64,000 nucleotides of DNA from Blastococcus capsensis (GTDB lineage: Bacteria > Actinomycetota > Actinomycetes > Mycobacteriales > Geodermatophilaceae): positions 1 to 64,000 of the forward strand of contig NZ_JASNNW010000024.1 in the NCBI RefSeq assembly GCF_030165005.1, written 5' to 3'. The notes under the pieces were generated by a model. The model did not search any database. It saw only the letters and a program-made list of their open reading frames with translations, and was not told where the DNA came from. Shown piece after piece: positions 52,684 to 63,091 of the stretch. Each line of letters starts with the position of its first letter. Position 1 is the first letter of the stretch. The position numbers were made by a program, and so were the translations under genes.

Positions 52684-54336
52684 GTGGCCAACGGCCCGCT
52701 GCCCGCAGGGCGCTACTTCGGCGCCTTCGCGCTGATCCTCGCCCTGCTCTACGGTCTGGTCTTCTTCACCGGAGACACCCGCACCCCGCAGCTCGGACTC
52801 GACCTGCGGGGTGGCACGACGGTGACCCTCACCGCGCGTACACCCGACGGCGAGGCGCCGGCCGCGGAGGATCTCGAGCTGGCCCGCCGGATCATCGAGC
52901 AGCGGGTCAACGGCCTCGGCGTCGCCGAGGCCGAGGTGGTCACCGAAGGTGACTCGAACATCGTCATCTCCGTTCCCGGGGACGACGGCGAGCAGGCCCG
53001 GGAACTGGGTGCCACCGCCCAGCTGCGGTTCCGTCCGGTTCTCCAGGGTCCCGTACCGGCAGTGCCGGCCGAGGAGCCCGTCGACGGCGAGGAGCCGACC
53101 GAGGGCGCCGAGACGGCCGACGGAGACGCCACCGCGGACGCCGCCGAAGACGACGGGGCCGCTGCCGGCGACGCCCCTGCGGACACCGACGGCGCCGTCG
53201 AGGACCCGGCACTGCCCGATGATGACGCCCCCGTGGTCACCCAGGAGGAGGCCGCCGCGGCCTTCGCCACCCTGACCTGCGAGGCGGACAACGTCACCGG
53301 CGACGTCGATCGCCCGGAGTCCTACGTCGCCGCCTGCACCCAGGACGGCACCGCGAAGTACCTGCTCGGTCCCACGATCATCGAGGGCACCGAGATCGAC
53401 GACGCCACCGCCGGCACCGAACCCGGGACCGGCGAGTGGATCGTGCTGCTGGACTTCCAGTCCGAGGGCCTGGCCACCTGGGCCGCGTACACCACGGCCA
53501 ACGTCGGCTCGAACGTCGCCTTCACGCTCGACGGCCGGGTGATCTCCGCACCGACCATCAACAGCGCGATCACGACGAACCCGACGACGATCACCGGGCA
53601 GTTCGACCAGGAGTCGGCCACCGAGCTGGCCAACCAGCTCAAGTACGGCGCCCTGCCGCTGACCTTCACCCAGGCGACCGCCCAGTCGATCTCCACCGAA
53701 CTCGGCGAGGAGCAGCTGCAGGCCGGCCTGGTCGCCGGTGCCCTCGGCATCGCCCTGGTCTTCGTGTACGCGCTGGTCTACTACCGGCTGCTGGGCCTGG
53801 TGATGATCGCGAGCCTCGCGCTGTCGGCGGTGGTCGTCTACGCCTGCCTGATCCTGCTGGGCCGGGAGATCGGGTTCACGCTCAGCCTCGCCGGCATCGC
53901 CGGGTTCATCGTCTCCATCGGCATCACCGCCGACTCCTTCGTCGTCTACTTCGAACGCCTCAAGGACGAGATCCGGGAAGGCCGCTCGCTGCGGTCAGCC
54001 GTCCCGCGGGCCTGGGTCCGCGCGCGGCGCACGATCCTGTCCGCCGACGCGGTGAGCTTCCTGGCGGCGGCGATCCTGTACGTGCTGGCGATCGGCGACG
54101 TGAAGGGCTTCGCCTTCACCCTCGGCATGTCCACCGTGCTCGACCTGATCGTCGTCTTCCTCTTCACCCACCCGCTCATGGCCGTGCTGTCCCGGGTCAA
54201 GGGCTTCGGCAAGAACCGGTTCTCCGGGCTGGGCCGCGTCGAGCACACCCGTCGCCCCGAGGGGACGCCGGGCCGCGGCCGGGAACTCGTCGGCGCCACC
54301 AGCGGCAACGGCCGCCAGGACAGGAGCACCTCATGA
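52684..54336 (+). CDS. secD: Protein translocase subunit SecD
   Basis: With SecF it uses the proton gradient to pull exported proteins through SecYEG. The 550-residue protein has a first membrane helix, the periplasmic P1 region with LGLDLRGGTTVTL, and five C-terminal helices including ITADSFVVYFERLKDEIREG. An acidic Ala/Asp/Glu-rich insert of about 55 residues (around 133-185) interrupts P1; such inserts are common in actinobacteria. GTG 52684 has a GGAGG site. It overlaps secF as ATGA. Confidence 0.95.
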   Translation: MANGPLPAGRYFGAFALILALLYGLVFFTGDTRTPQLGLDLRGGTTVTLTARTPDGEAPAAEDLELARRIIEQRVNGLGVAEAEVVTEGDSNIVISVPGDDGEQARELGATAQLRFRPVLQGPVPAVPAEEPVDGEEPTEGAETADGDATADAAEDDGAAAGDAPADTDGAVEDPALPDDDAPVVTQEEAAAAFATLTCEADNVTGDVDRPESYVAACTQDGTAKYLLGPTIIEGTEIDDATAGTEPGTGEWIVLLDFQSEGLATWAAYTTANVGSNVAFTLDGRVISAPTINSAITTNPTTITGQFDQESATELANQLKYGALPLTFTQATAQSISTELGEEQLQAGLVAGALGIALVFVYALVYYRLLGLVMIASLALSAVVVYACLILLGREIGFTLSLAGIAGFIVSIGITADSFVVYFERLKDEIREGRSLRSAVPRAWVRARRTILSADAVSFLAAAILYVLAIGDVKGFAFTLGMSTVLDLIVVFLFTHPLMAVLSRVKGFGKNRFSGLGRVEHTRRPEGTPGRGRELVGATSGNGRQDRSTS

Positions 54337-55667
54337 CCCGCCCGACCGACTCCGAGGAACTGGCGCCGGAGCACGCCGGTACCGGCGAGGAGGCGCTGGC
54401 CGACGCCGGTCTGCTGGACGGCCCGGATGACGACGGTGCGCCCGCGGCCCCCGCTGGGGCCGGTGGCCGCCGCGCCAGTCTGGCGCACCGCCTCTACAAC
54501 GGTGAGGCCGGCCTCGACGTCGTGGGCCGCAGCCGCCTGATCTACAAGGTCACCGCGGTCGTGGTGCTGCTCTGCATCGCCTCCATGGTGTTCCGCGGGT
54601 TCAACTTCGGGATCGACTTCGAGGGCGGGAACAGCTTCCGACTGCCCGGCACCGAGGCGCAGCTGGAGGAGGCCCGCACTGCGGCGGAGGACGCCGGCGC
54701 CGAGGTCGCCACCGCGCAGGTGGTCGGCGGCAACACGCTGCTGCTGCGCACCGAACAGCTCGACAACGAAGCCGAGCGGGCCGTGGTGAACGCGCTCGCC
54801 GAGGCGGCGGGGATCGCGCCGGACGACGTGAGCCCCGAGTCGGTGAGCGCCGAGTGGGGTGGGGACATCACCCAGCAGGCGCTCGTGGCGCTCGCGGTCT
54901 TCCTCGTGGCCGTCGTGCTGTTCCTGGCAGTGCGTTTCCAGCCGAAGATGGCGGTCGGCGCCATGGCGGCGCTGGCGCACGACATCGTCGTCACGGCCGG
55001 CGTCTACTCGCTGATCGGCTTCGAGGTCACGCCGTCGACGGTGATCGGCTTCCTGACCATCCTCGGGTTCTCCCTCTACGACACCGTGGTGGTGTTCGAC
55101 AAGGTCGACGAGAACGTCCGCGACCTGGAGAACAGCGCCCGCATGACGTGGGGTGAGGCGGCCAACCTCGCGGTGAACCAGACGCTGATGCGGTCGATCA
55201 ACACCTCGGTGATCGCGCTGCTGCCGGTCGCCGGGCTGCTGTTCGTCGGGGCCGGCATCCTCGGGGTCGGCACGCTCAAGGACCTCGCGCTGGTGCTCTT
55301 CGTCGGCCTGGCCGCCGGCACGTACTCGTCGATCTTCCTCGCGACGCCGATCGTCGCCGACCTCAAGGAGCGCGAGCCCGCCCAGGAGGCGCTGCGCCGC
55401 CGGGTGCAGGCCCGCCGGTCGTCGGCCGCGCGCGCCGAGGGCGGCCCGGCGCCGGCCGGCCCGGTGGCCAGCGCCCGCCGCCGGCGTCCTGCCGGTGGGG
55501 TCGCCCTCGCCGACCTGCCGGAGAGCGTGGCCGCCGACGTGGTCGTCGAGTCCCCGGACACCGTGCGGCCGGAGTCGGCAGGCGGTGCCACGGCGGCACC
55601 GCGCCCGGGCGCGCGGCCGAACCGGACCGATCGGCGGACCGGGCCGGCCGGCAAGCGGCGCCGGTGA
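54333..55667 (+). CDS. secF: Protein translocase subunit SecF
   Basis: Partner of SecD. The 444-residue protein has an acidic cytoplasmic N-terminal extension of about 50 residues. The first helix is followed by FNFGIDFEGGNSF, and the later helices have LGFSLYDTVVVFDKVDENVRD and NQTLMRSINTSV. A basic tail of about 90 residues follows. ATG 54333 overlaps the secD stop; its end overlaps apt as GTGA. Confidence 0.95.
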   Translation: MTRPTDSEELAPEHAGTGEEALADAGLLDGPDDDGAPAAPAGAGGRRASLAHRLYNGEAGLDVVGRSRLIYKVTAVVVLLCIASMVFRGFNFGIDFEGGNSFRLPGTEAQLEEARTAAEDAGAEVATAQVVGGNTLLLRTEQLDNEAERAVVNALAEAAGIAPDDVSPESVSAEWGGDITQQALVALAVFLVAVVLFLAVRFQPKMAVGAMAALAHDIVVTAGVYSLIGFEVTPSTVIGFLTILGFSLYDTVVVFDKVDENVRDLENSARMTWGEAANLAVNQTLMRSINTSVIALLPVAGLLFVGAGILGVGTLKDLALVLFVGLAAGTYSSIFLATPIVADLKEREPAQEALRRRVQARRSSAARAEGGPAPAGPVASARRRRPAGGVALADLPESVAADVVVESPDTVRPESAGGATAAPRPGARPNRTDRRTGPAGKRRR

Positions 55668-56251
55668 CCGGCACCCGGTCCCGGCAACCCGTCGACGAGC
55701 TCATCGCCGGCTTGACGGTCGACGTCCCCGACCATCCCGAGCCCGGCATCGTCTTCCGGGACCTCACCCCGGTCTTCGCCGACGGGCCGGCCTTCCGCCG
55801 GGTGGTCGACGGCCTCGCCGCACCCGCGCAGTCCGATCCGCGTGCGGCGGCACTGGCCGACGCGCGAGCGGGAGAGCGGGCGTTCGACGTCGTCGCCGGC
55901 GTGGAGGCCCGGGGCTTCCTCCTCGCCGCCGCGGTCGCCCTGGATGCCGGCGTGGGCGTGGTGCCGGTGCGCAAGGCCGGGAAGCTGCCGCGCGAGCGCA
56001 TCGCGGCCGAGTACGCGCTGGAGTACGGCACCGCGACGCTCGAGCTGCACACCGACTCGATCCGCCCCGGTCAGCGCGTGCTGGTCGTCGACGACGTGCT
56101 GGCCACCGGCGGCACGCTCACGGCGGCGGTCGCCCTCGTGGAACAGCTGGGTGGGGTGGTCTCGGCCGTGGCCGTGGTGGTCGAGCTGGCCGCCCTCGGT
56201 GGCCGGCAGCGGCTGGCCCCGCACACCGTGCACGCGCTCTGGACCACCTGA
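55664..56251 (+). CDS. apt: Adenine phosphoribosyltransferase
   Basis: It salvages adenine to AMP with PRPP. The 195-residue protein has IVFRDLTPVFADGPAF, VVAGVEARGFLLAAAVA and the PRPP-binding VLVVDDVLATGGTLTAAV. The GTG start overlaps the secF stop by 4 bp. secDF-apt-rel is a conserved order. A stretch around residues 55-70 (PAQSDPRAAALADARAGE) is slightly longer than usual. Confidence 0.95.
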   Translation: MTGTRSRQPVDELIAGLTVDVPDHPEPGIVFRDLTPVFADGPAFRRVVDGLAAPAQSDPRAAALADARAGERAFDVVAGVEARGFLLAAAVALDAGVGVVPVRKAGKLPRERIAAEYALEYGTATLELHTDSIRPGQRVLVVDDVLATGGTLTAAVALVEQLGGVVSAVAVVVELAALGGRQRLAPHTVHALWTT

Positions 56252-56300
56252 CCGAGGGAGGCGCACCGGCGACCGGGGGCACCGGATGGCGCTCTCCGGC

Positions 56301-56306
56301 TAGCAT
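56301..56306 (+). promoter_or_regulatory. -10 box of rel
   Basis: TAGCAT lies 33 bases before GTG 56334 and immediately upstream of the hairpin at 56307. Confidence 0.5.
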
Positions 56307-56327
56307 GGGGAGGGTTCTTCCCTCCTC
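56307..56327 (+). promoter_or_regulatory. Hairpin in the rel leader
   Basis: GGGGAGGG and CCCTCCTC pair (one G-U) around TTCTT, just after the -10 box. It overlaps the expected transcription start, so it may act as a DNA operator. In RNA, it could mask the CCUCCU/GGGAGG region before the start codon. Confidence 0.4.
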
Positions 56328-56333
56328 GAGCCC

Positions 56334-58799
56334 GTGGGAGTCACCGTGGCCTCCGATGTAGCCGCCGACGCGGCTCCCGCGCGGCCTGGCACGGTCACCG
56401 GGCCGCCAGGCGCCGGCGACGGTCCACCGGGGGATGCCCCGGTGCGCAGCCCGCTGCCCGAGCGTCCCGTGGTGCGCCGACCCGACGACGTCGCCGCCGA
56501 GCCGCTCGACCCGGAGTCCGGCGTGCCGCGGCGTCGGGTACGCGACCGCCTGGCACGGCGGATCGCCTCCGGCCAGCGCAGCGGCCTGGTCCGCCCGGTG
56601 CTCGAGCCGCTCGCCGCCCTGCACCGGCAGAGCCACCCCAAGGCCGATCTCGCGCTCCTCCAGCGGGCCTACGACGTGGCGGAGGCCGCGCACTCCACGC
56701 AGAAGCGCAAGAGCGGCGACCCGTACATCACCCACCCGCTCGCCGTCGCCACCATCCTGGCCGGCCTCGGGATGGACACCACCACGCTGATCGCGGCTCT
56801 GCTGCACGACACCGTGGAGGACACCGGGGTCACGCTGGAGACGATCACCGCCGACTTCGGCTCGGAGGTCGCCCACCTCGTCGACGGCGTCACCAAGATC
56901 GACAAGGTGAAGCTGGGCGATGCCGCCCAGGCGGAGACGATCCGCAAGATGATCGTCGCGATGTCCCGCGACCCGCGGGTGCTGGTCATCAAGCTCGCCG
57001 ACCGGCTGCACAACATGCGCACGCTGCGCTTCCTCCCGCCGGAGAAGCAGGAGCGGAAGGCGCAAGAGACGCTGGAGATCCTCGCTCCGCTGGCCCACCG
57101 GCTCGGCATGAACACGATCAAGTGGGAGCTGGAGGACCTGGCCTTCGCCACGCTGTACCCGAAGCGCTACGACGAGATCGTGCGCCTGGTCGCCGAGCGG
57201 GCGCCGTCCCGGGACACCTACCTGGCCGAGGTCACCACCACCGTCAACGACCAGCTCAAGGCGGCCAAGATCGAGGCCGTCGTCACCGGCCGGCCGAAGC
57301 ACTACTACTCGATCTACCAGAAGATGATCGTCCGCGGGCGCGACTTCACCGACATCTGGGACCTGGTGGGCATCCGGATCCTGGTCGACTCGGTGCGGGA
57401 CTGCTACGGGGCGCTGGGCATCATGCACGCCCACTGGCAGCCGGTCCCCGGCCGCTTCAAGGACTTCGTGGCCATGCCGAAGTTCAACATGTACCAGTCG
57501 CTGCACACCACGGTGATCGGGCCGCAGGGCAAGCCGGTCGAGCTGCAGATCCGGACGCACGACATGCACCGCACCGCCGAGTACGGCATCGCGGCGCACT
57601 GGAAGTACAAGGAGAAGGCACGGGCCGGCGGCAAGCCGAGCGCCGGGGAGTTCGGGGCGCCGCCCACGGCCGGCTCGCCCGACGACATGCTGTGGCTGCG
57701 CCAGCTGCTGGACTGGCAGCGGGAGGCCCAGGAGCCCGGGGAGTTCCTGGAGACGCTGCGCTACGACCTCGGCCCGCAGGAGGTCTTCGTCTTCACGCCG
57801 AAGGGCGACGTCGTCAGCCTGCCCGGGCAGTCGACCCCGGTCGACTTCGCCTTCGCGGTGCACACCGAGGTCGGGTTCCGGTGCATCGGGGCGCGGGTGA
57901 ACGGCTCGCTGGTGTCGCTGGACAGCAAGCTGAGCAACGGTGACGTCGTCGAGATCTTCACCTCCCGGTCGCCCAATGCCGGTCCCTCCAAGGACTGGCT
58001 GTCGTTCGTCGGCTCGTCCCGCGCCCGCACCAAGATCCGTCAGTGGTTCACCAAGGAGCGCCGCGAGGACGCGGTCGAGGCCGGCAAGGAGGCCCTGACC
58101 CGCGCCATGCGGAAGGCGGGGCTGCCGCTGCAGCGACTGCTCGGTGGGGAGGCGCTGTCGACCCTCGCCAAGGACCTGCACTTCGCCGACGTCACCGCGT
58201 TGTACGCGGCGGTGGGGGAGAACCAGCTCTCGGCCGCCTCGGTGGTCGAGAAGCTGATGGCGGCCCTCGGCGGCAGCGAGGGTGCCGCCGAGGACATCGC
58301 CGAGACCGCGATCCCCACCCGGCGCCCGGTCGCGCGGCGCTCGGCGAGCGGCGACCCCGGGATCATCGTCCACGGCATGACCGACGTCTGGGCCAAGCTC
58401 GCCAAGTGCTGCACCCCGGTGCCCGGCGACGACATCCTCGGGTTCGTGACCCGGGGCGGTGGGGTCAGCGTGCACCGCACCGACTGCACGAACGCCGCTG
58501 ACCTGCAGAGCAAGCCTGAACGTCTGGTCGAGGTCGAATGGGCGTCGTCGCCGGGCTCGGTGTTCCTGGTGGCCATCCAGGTGGAGGCCCTCGACCGGCA
58601 CCGGCTGCTCTCCGACGTCACCAAGGCGCTCGCGGACGAGCGGGTCAACATCCTGTCCGCGTCGGTGCAGACCAGCCGCGATCGCGTGGCGATCAGCCGG
58701 TTCACCTTCGAGCTGGCCGATCCCGCTCACTTGGGGGCGGTGCTCCAGACGGTGCGCAACGTCGATGGCGTCTTCGACGTGGAGCGCGTCACCGCGTGA
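56334..58799 (+). CDS. rel: Bifunctional (p)ppGpp synthetase/hydrolase
   Basis: It makes and degrades the stringent-response alarmone. The 821-residue protein has the HD hydrolase domain (H120, H158-D159 in [11 protein letters not shown]). The synthetase domain carries the RxKD signature ([13 protein letters not shown]) of bifunctional enzymes. A TGS domain ([15 protein letters not shown]), a conserved-cysteine region ([13 protein letters not shown]) and a C-terminal ACT domain follow. The first 80 residues are a disordered extension. GTG 56334 or GTG 56346 may be the start. Confidence 0.96.
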   Translation: MGVTVASDVAADAAPARPGTVTGPPGAGDGPPGDAPVRSPLPERPVVRRPDDVAAEPLDPESGVPRRRVRDRLARRIASGQRSGLVRPVLEPLAALHRQSHPKADLALLQRAYDVAEAAHSTQKRKSGDPYITHPLAVATILAGLGMDTTTLIAALLHDTVEDTGVTLETITADFGSEVAHLVDGVTKIDKVKLGDAAQAETIRKMIVAMSRDPRVLVIKLADRLHNMRTLRFLPPEKQERKAQETLEILAPLAHRLGMNTIKWELEDLAFATLYPKRYDEIVRLVAERAPSRDTYLAEVTTTVNDQLKAAKIEAVVTGRPKHYYSIYQKMIVRGRDFTDIWDLVGIRILVDSVRDCYGALGIMHAHWQPVPGRFKDFVAMPKFNMYQSLHTTVIGPQGKPVELQIRTHDMHRTAEYGIAAHWKYKEKARAGGKPSAGEFGAPPTAGSPDDMLWLRQLLDWQREAQEPGEFLETLRYDLGPQEVFVFTPKGDVVSLPGQSTPVDFAFAVHTEVGFRCIGARVNGSLVSLDSKLSNGDVVEIFTSRSPNAGPSKDWLSFVGSSRARTKIRQWFTKERREDAVEAGKEALTRAMRKAGLPLQRLLGGEALSTLAKDLHFADVTALYAAVGENQLSAASVVEKLMAALGGSEGAAEDIAETAIPTRRPVARRSASGDPGIIVHGMTDVWAKLAKCCTPVPGDDILGFVTRGGGVSVHRTDCTNAADLQSKPERLVEVEWASSPGSVFLVAIQVEALDRHRLLSDVTKALADERVNILSASVQTSRDRVAISRFTFELADPAHLGAVLQTVRNVDGVFDVERVTA

Positions 58800-58810
58800 C
58801 GACAGCCGCG

Positions 58811-58872
58811 GGAGCATCGCAGGGAGCGCTAGCGACCGAGGAGCGGACCGGGGCGCGGAGTCGCGCCATGCG
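58811..58872 (+). repeat. GAGCATCGCAG element, copy after rel
   Basis: GGAGCATCGCAGGGAGCG and CGACCGAGGAGCGGACCG match the element before hisS. Here it leads only to a tiny ORF (ATG CGT ACC GCC TGA at 58868), so it serves no visible gene. Confidence 0.55.
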
Positions 58873-58948
58873 TACCGCCTGACCACCGCGGGCCCCGTGC
58901 GGTGCACGCCCTCCCGCATCACCCCCTGATGATCAGGTCACTCGGGCT

Positions 58949-58990
58949 CAGGGGTCCTGGCTCACGTCCGGTGGTGAGCCAGGACCCCTG
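58949..58990. terminator. Bidirectional terminator between rel and the cyclophilin gene
   Basis: CAGGGGTCCTGGCTCAC and its complement form a perfect 17-bp stem around GTCCGGTG. The sequence GTGAGCCAGG is repeated once more just downstream. Confidence 0.75.
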
Positions 58991-59042
58991 CAGGTGAGCC
59001 AGGGGAGGGACGGCGGCCTGCGCGGCGAAGGGGCGTCGCCGG

Positions 59043-59891
59043 TCAGCCGACGACGGCCATGTCCTCGATCGTGACCGGGATGTTCGGGGCGCCGTCACCG
59101 GGGCCCTCGGCCCCCTGCACACCACCCGCGGCGACCTCGTCCAAAACCGCGAGGCCGGCCTCGTCGACCGTCCCGACGACGGTGTACTCGGGCGGCAGCT
59201 GCGTGTCGACGAAGGTCAGGAAGAACTGGCCGCCGGTGCTGTTGGGCGCCGCCGTCTTCGCCATGGCGATCGTGCCCCGCGGGTAGGTGGTGTCCGGGGT
59301 GACCTCCTCGGCGTACTTGTACGTGGGGCCACCCGAACCGGTACCGGTCGGGTCGCCGCACTGCAGGACGCCGAAGGTCTCGGAGTTGACCAGCCGGTGG
59401 CAGGGGCTGCCGTCGTAGAAGCCCTGCTCGGTGAGGTATACGAAGCTGGCCGCCGCGCACGGTGCCTCGGCCCGGTCGAGGGTCAGGGTCAGGTCGCCCT
59501 GGTCGGTGCTCATGAGCAGGGTGGCGGTGCCCTGGGTGGGGGTGGCCTCGGGGTTCGGCGGGGTGCCCACGTCGGTCAGGTTCGGGTTCCCCGACTCGTC
59601 GGGCAGGTACTCGCAGGTGACGGTTCCGTCGGCGTTGGTGGTGCGTGCCGCCGAGCTGGTCGCCGGCGTCTCCGCCGTCGGCGTGGCCGTACCGGCGGCC
59701 TGGTCGTCGGTTCCGTCGTCGCCGAGGACGCCGGTGACCAGCAGTGCGGCTCCCGCCACGACGACGACGGCGAGCGCGGTGAGGAGGATGCCCAGGTTGC
59801 GCCGCCGCTTCTTGACCAGCTCGGCACGACGCTCCAGCTGACGCTGCAGGTGGCGCTGCGCGGCTTCGCGACGCTGCTTGTTCGTGGGCAC
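59043..59891 (-). CDS. Membrane-anchored cyclophilin-type peptidyl-prolyl isomerase
   Basis: It probably assists folding outside the membrane. The 282-residue protein has a basic N-terminus (RRAELVKKRRRN), one membrane helix (about 33-55) and a Thr/Ala linker. The cyclophilin domain has ASFVYLTEQGFYDGSPCHRL, GTIAMAKTAAPNSTGGQFFL and YTVVGTVDEAGLAVLD. The classic FHR is CHR here. GTG 59891 has AGGAG upstream. This gene follows rel in many actinobacteria. Confidence 0.9.
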   Translation of the reverse strand: MPTNKQRREAAQRHLQRQLERRAELVKKRRRNLGILLTALAVVVVAGAALLVTGVLGDDGTDDQAAGTATPTAETPATSSAARTTNADGTVTCEYLPDESGNPNLTDVGTPPNPEATPTQGTATLLMSTDQGDLTLTLDRAEAPCAAASFVYLTEQGFYDGSPCHRLVNSETFGVLQCGDPTGTGSGGPTYKYAEEVTPDTTYPRGTIAMAKTAAPNSTGGQFFLTFVDTQLPPEYTVVGTVDEAGLAVLDEVAAGGVQGAEGPGDGAPNIPVTIEDMAVVG

Positions 59892-59968
59892 GGGGGCGGA
59901 CTCCTCGGGCGGGCGGGCGCGGTGGCGGCCGGACGGGGATGCGGGCGGGCGCGTGCGGCCGCTCGGGG

Positions 59969-59974
59969 AGGGAG
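59969..59974 (-). promoter_or_regulatory. -10 box of the cyclophilin gene
   Basis: TAGACT on the minus strand, about 78 bases before GTG 59891. No clear -35 is visible. Confidence 0.35.
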
Positions 59975-60032
59975 TCTAGGTGGCCGGGCTGGGGGTTCCC
60001 TGGCAGCGCCGGGTGCCGCGGGTGGCGCCGCG

Positions 60033-60038
60033 TAACCT
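60033..60038 (+). promoter_or_regulatory. Leaderless-type -10 box of the MBL-fold gene
   Basis: TAACCT is followed by six bases and GTG 60045. Confidence 0.55.
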
Positions 60039-60044
60039 GCACGG

Positions 60045-60728
60045 GTGCTCATCCGCTCGTTCCCCGCCGGCGCCTTCGGCACCAACTGCTACGCCGTCGC
60101 CTCCGGCCACGGGCAGGAGTGCGTCGTCGTCGACCCCGGCATGGACGCCGTCGAGCCGCTGGCCCGCATGCTCGCCGAGGACGGTCTGAAGCCGGTGGCG
60201 GTGGTGCTCACCCACGGCCACCTCGACCACACGTTCTCGGTGCTGCCCGTCTGCGACGGCTACGACATCCCCGCCTACCTGCACCCGCAGGACTTCGGGA
60301 TGCTGTCGGACCCGGCCCGCTGGCACGGTCCGCAGCTGGCTCCGTTGATCACCGGCGTCGCGCTGCCCGACCCGAGCGACGTCAAGGCGCTCGACGACGG
60401 CGCGGTGCTCTCGCTGGCGGGCGTCGACCTCACCGTCCGGCACGCGCCCGGGCACACGCAGGGCTCGGTCATGTTCTCGGTGGACCTGGGCGAGGCGCCC
60501 GGCCTGCTGGCCGGTGACGTCCTGTTCGCCGGCTCCGTCGGCCGGGTCGACCTGCCCGGCGGCTCGTGGGACGCGATGCTGCGGTCGCTGCGGGACGTCG
60601 TCCTCCCGCTGGACGACGAGACGGTGGTGCTGCCCGGTCACGGCCCCGCGACGACGATCGGGCGCGAGCGGGCGACCAACCCGTACCTGGCGGAGGCGGC
60701 CCAGGCGCCGAAGGGGCGCGGGCTGTGA
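60045..60728 (+). CDS. MBL-fold hydrolase, glyoxalase II-like
   Basis: The 227-residue metallo-beta-lactamase-fold protein has the zinc motif THGHLDHTF, then [31 protein letters not shown] and [18 protein letters not shown]. These fit hydroxyacylglutathione hydrolase-like enzymes. Actinobacteria use mycothiol, so the thioester substrate may differ. GTG 60045 follows a leaderless -10 box. hisS follows after a repeat. Confidence 0.9.
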   Translation: MLIRSFPAGAFGTNCYAVASGHGQECVVVDPGMDAVEPLARMLAEDGLKPVAVVLTHGHLDHTFSVLPVCDGYDIPAYLHPQDFGMLSDPARWHGPQLAPLITGVALPDPSDVKALDDGAVLSLAGVDLTVRHAPGHTQGSVMFSVDLGEAPGLLAGDVLFAGSVGRVDLPGGSWDAMLRSLRDVVLPLDDETVVLPGHGPATTIGRERATNPYLAEAAQAPKGRGL

Positions 60729-60739
60729 GAGCGACGGGC

Positions 60740-60810
60740 GAGCGAGCATCGCAGGGAGCGCCAGCGACCGAGGAGCGGAACGAGTCCGGAGCCGAACGGG
60801 GAGCATCGTG
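60740..60810 (+). repeat. GAGCATCGCAG element, copy before hisS
   Basis: It begins CGAGCATCGCAGGGAGCGCC and ends GAACGGGGAGCATC-GTG at the hisS start. This ending is almost identical to that before ruvB. Confidence 0.6.
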
Positions 60811-62070
60811 ACCGGGTTGACCGCCCCGAAGGGGACCTTCGACACGCTGCCGCCGGACTCGGCGCGATTCCTCGCCGTCCGGGACAGGCTCACCGCACCG
60901 TTGCGGCGGGCCGGCTACGGCTACGTCGAGACGCCGGTGTTCGAGGAGACCGCCGTCTTCTCCCGGGGGGTGGGGGAGTCCACCGACGTCGTCACGAAGG
61001 AGATGTACACCTTCGAGGACCGCGGCGGGCGTTCCCTCACGCTGCGCCCGGAGCTCACCGCCGGGCTGATGCGGGCGTTCATCGAGCACCGCATGCACAG
61101 CGGCGCCCTGCCGGTGAAGCTCTGGACGGTCGGTTCCGCGTTCCGCTACGAGCGCCCCCAGGCCGGCCGCTACCGGCACTTCACCCAGGTCGACATGGAG
61201 GCGCTCGGCGTCGACGACCCGGCGCTCGACGCCGAGGTGGTGGCACTGGGCGTGCAGGGCTTCCGCGACCTGGGGCTGACCGACTTCGAGCTGCTGCTCA
61301 CCTCGCTGGGCGATGCGACCTGCCGGCCGCAGTACCGCGAGCTGCTCGTCGCCTACCTGGACAAGCTGGACCTCGACGAGGAGACCCGGCGCCGGGCGGC
61401 GATCAACCCGCTGCGGGTGCTGGACGACAAGCGCCCCGAGGTGCAGGCGCAGCTCGACGACGCGCCGCTGATGGTCGACCACCTCTCGGACTCGACGCGG
61501 GCGCACTACGACGCCGTCCGCCAGCACCTCACCGACCTGGGCGTGACCTGGACCGAGGCGCCGAAGCTGGTGCGCGGGCTGGACTACTACACGAAGACCA
61601 CCTTCGAGTTCGTGCACAACGGGCTCGGCGCGCAGTCGGCCATCGGTGGCGGCGGCCGTTACGACGGGCTGTCGGCGGCGCTGGGCGGGCCGGACGTCTC
61701 GGGCATCGGCTACGCCGTCGGCGTGGACCGCACGCTGCTGGCCGTCCAGGCCGAGGGCCTCGACATCGGCGCGGCCGCCGGCGTACAGGCGTTCGTCGTC
61801 CCGCTGGGGGCCGAGGCCAAGCGGGTCGCCGTCCGGCTGGTCGGGCAGCTGCGGCAGGCCGGCGTCGCGGCCGACACGGTGTACGGCGACCGCGGGCTCA
61901 AGGGCGCGATGAAGGCGGCCGACCGGTCGGGCGCTACGCACGCCGTCGTCATCGGCGAGCGGGATCTGACCGAGGGCGTCGGTCAGCTCAAGGATCTGCG
62001 CACCGGCGAGCAGCGGGCCGTTCCCGTGGGCGAGCTGTTCGAGACCGTGCGTGCGAGTGTGGAGGAGTGA
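60808..62070 (+). CDS. hisS: Histidyl-tRNA synthetase
   Basis: It charges tRNA-His. The 420-residue class II enzyme has motif 2 [18 protein letters not shown], the histidine-binding [15 protein letters not shown], motif 3 [14 protein letters not shown], and an anticodon-binding domain from about residue 325. GTG 60808 is the end of a dispersed repeat that supplies a GGGGA ribosome-binding site. It lies next to aspS, as often in actinobacteria. Confidence 0.96.
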   Translation: MTGLTAPKGTFDTLPPDSARFLAVRDRLTAPLRRAGYGYVETPVFEETAVFSRGVGESTDVVTKEMYTFEDRGGRSLTLRPELTAGLMRAFIEHRMHSGALPVKLWTVGSAFRYERPQAGRYRHFTQVDMEALGVDDPALDAEVVALGVQGFRDLGLTDFELLLTSLGDATCRPQYRELLVAYLDKLDLDEETRRRAAINPLRVLDDKRPEVQAQLDDAPLMVDHLSDSTRAHYDAVRQHLTDLGVTWTEAPKLVRGLDYYTKTTFEFVHNGLGAQSAIGGGGRYDGLSAALGGPDVSGIGYAVGVDRTLLAVQAEGLDIGAAAGVQAFVVPLGAEAKRVAVRLVGQLRQAGVAADTVYGDRGLKGAMKAADRSGATHAVVIGERDLTEGVGQLKDLRTGEQRAVPVGELFETVRASVEE

Positions 62071-62078
62071 GTACTTCG

Positions 62079-63062
62079 ATGGAGCAGCGACCGCTCGGGA
62101 AGACCGGGGCCGACGTCGGCGTCATCGGCCTGGGCACCTGGCAGCTCGGTGGTGACTGGGGCGACGTCGACGACGAGGTGGCCGGCGAGGTTCTCGACGC
62201 CGCGCTCGACGCCGGGGTGACCCTCCTCGACACCGCGGACGTCTACGGCGACGGGCGGTCGGAGGTCCGCATCCGCAAGGCGCTGGCCCCGCGGGCGGAG
62301 CGACCCTTCGTCGCCACCAAGGCCGGCCGGCGCGCGGACCCCTTCGAGGCCGCCCAGTACACGCCGGAGAACCTGCGCGCGTGGGTCGACCGCTCGCGCC
62401 GCAACCTCGGGGTGGACACCCTCGACCTGGTGCAGCTGCACTGCCCGCCCACCGCCGTCTACTCCGACCAGCGGGTCTACGACACCCTCGACGGGTTCGT
62501 GGCCGACGGCTCGATCGCGGCCTACGGCGTCTCGGTGGAGACCGTGGCCGAGGGGCTGACCGCGCTGCAGCACCCCGGCGTCCAGGCCCTCCAGGTCATC
62601 CTCAACGTCTTCCGGCGCAAGCCGCTCGAGGAGCTGCTGCCCGCCGCGCAGAAGGCCGGCGTCGGCGTCCTGGCCCGCGTGCCGCTGGCCAGCGGGCTGC
62701 TGACCGGCAAGTACGACGAGTCGACGACCTTCCCTTCCGACGACCACCGCAACTTCAACCGCAACGGCGAGGCGTTCGACGTCGGCGAGACGTTCGCCGG
62801 GGTCCCCTTCGAGGTCGGCGTCGAGGCCGCCCGCGAGGTCGCGGCGATCGCCGGCGACGCCGTGCCGACCGCCGCGTTCGCGCTGCGCTGGGTCATCGAC
62901 CAGCCCGGCGTCACCACGGTCATCCCCGGGGCGCGCAACGTCACCCAGGTCCGCGGCAACGTCGCCGCGGCGACGATGGCGCCGCTGTCGGATACCCAGC
63001 TCTCCGACCTCGAGCGGCTGTACGACGAGCGCATCCGCGCCCACGTGCACGACCGCTGGTAA
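62079..63062 (+). CDS. Aldo/keto reductase
   Basis: An NADPH-dependent oxidoreductase of unknown substrate. The 327-residue TIM barrel has [12 protein letters not shown], the catalytic D and Y in [15 protein letters not shown] in [10 protein letters not shown] in DLVQLHCPP and the cofactor segment [20 protein letters not shown] 62079 starts the conserved region; GTG 62067 overlapping the hisS stop as GTGA is the alternative. It sits between hisS and aspS and is probably co-transcribed with them. Confidence 0.88.
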   Translation: MEQRPLGKTGADVGVIGLGTWQLGGDWGDVDDEVAGEVLDAALDAGVTLLDTADVYGDGRSEVRIRKALAPRAERPFVATKAGRRADPFEAAQYTPENLRAWVDRSRRNLGVDTLDLVQLHCPPTAVYSDQRVYDTLDGFVADGSIAAYGVSVETVAEGLTALQHPGVQALQVILNVFRRKPLEELLPAAQKAGVGVLARVPLASGLLTGKYDESTTFPSDDHRNFNRNGEAFDVGETFAGVPFEVGVEAAREVAAIAGDAVPTAAFALRWVIDQPGVTTVIPGARNVTQVRGNVAAATMAPLSDTQLSDLERLYDERIRAHVHDRW

Positions 63063-63091
63063 CCACCCCCTCCCTCCGAAAGGCACCCTCC

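Noticed and set aside
58868-58882. Tiny ORF (Met-Arg-Thr-Ala) after the repeat downstream of rel
   Set aside because: Four codons with no sign of function. It only shows where a start codon would fall relative to the repeat.
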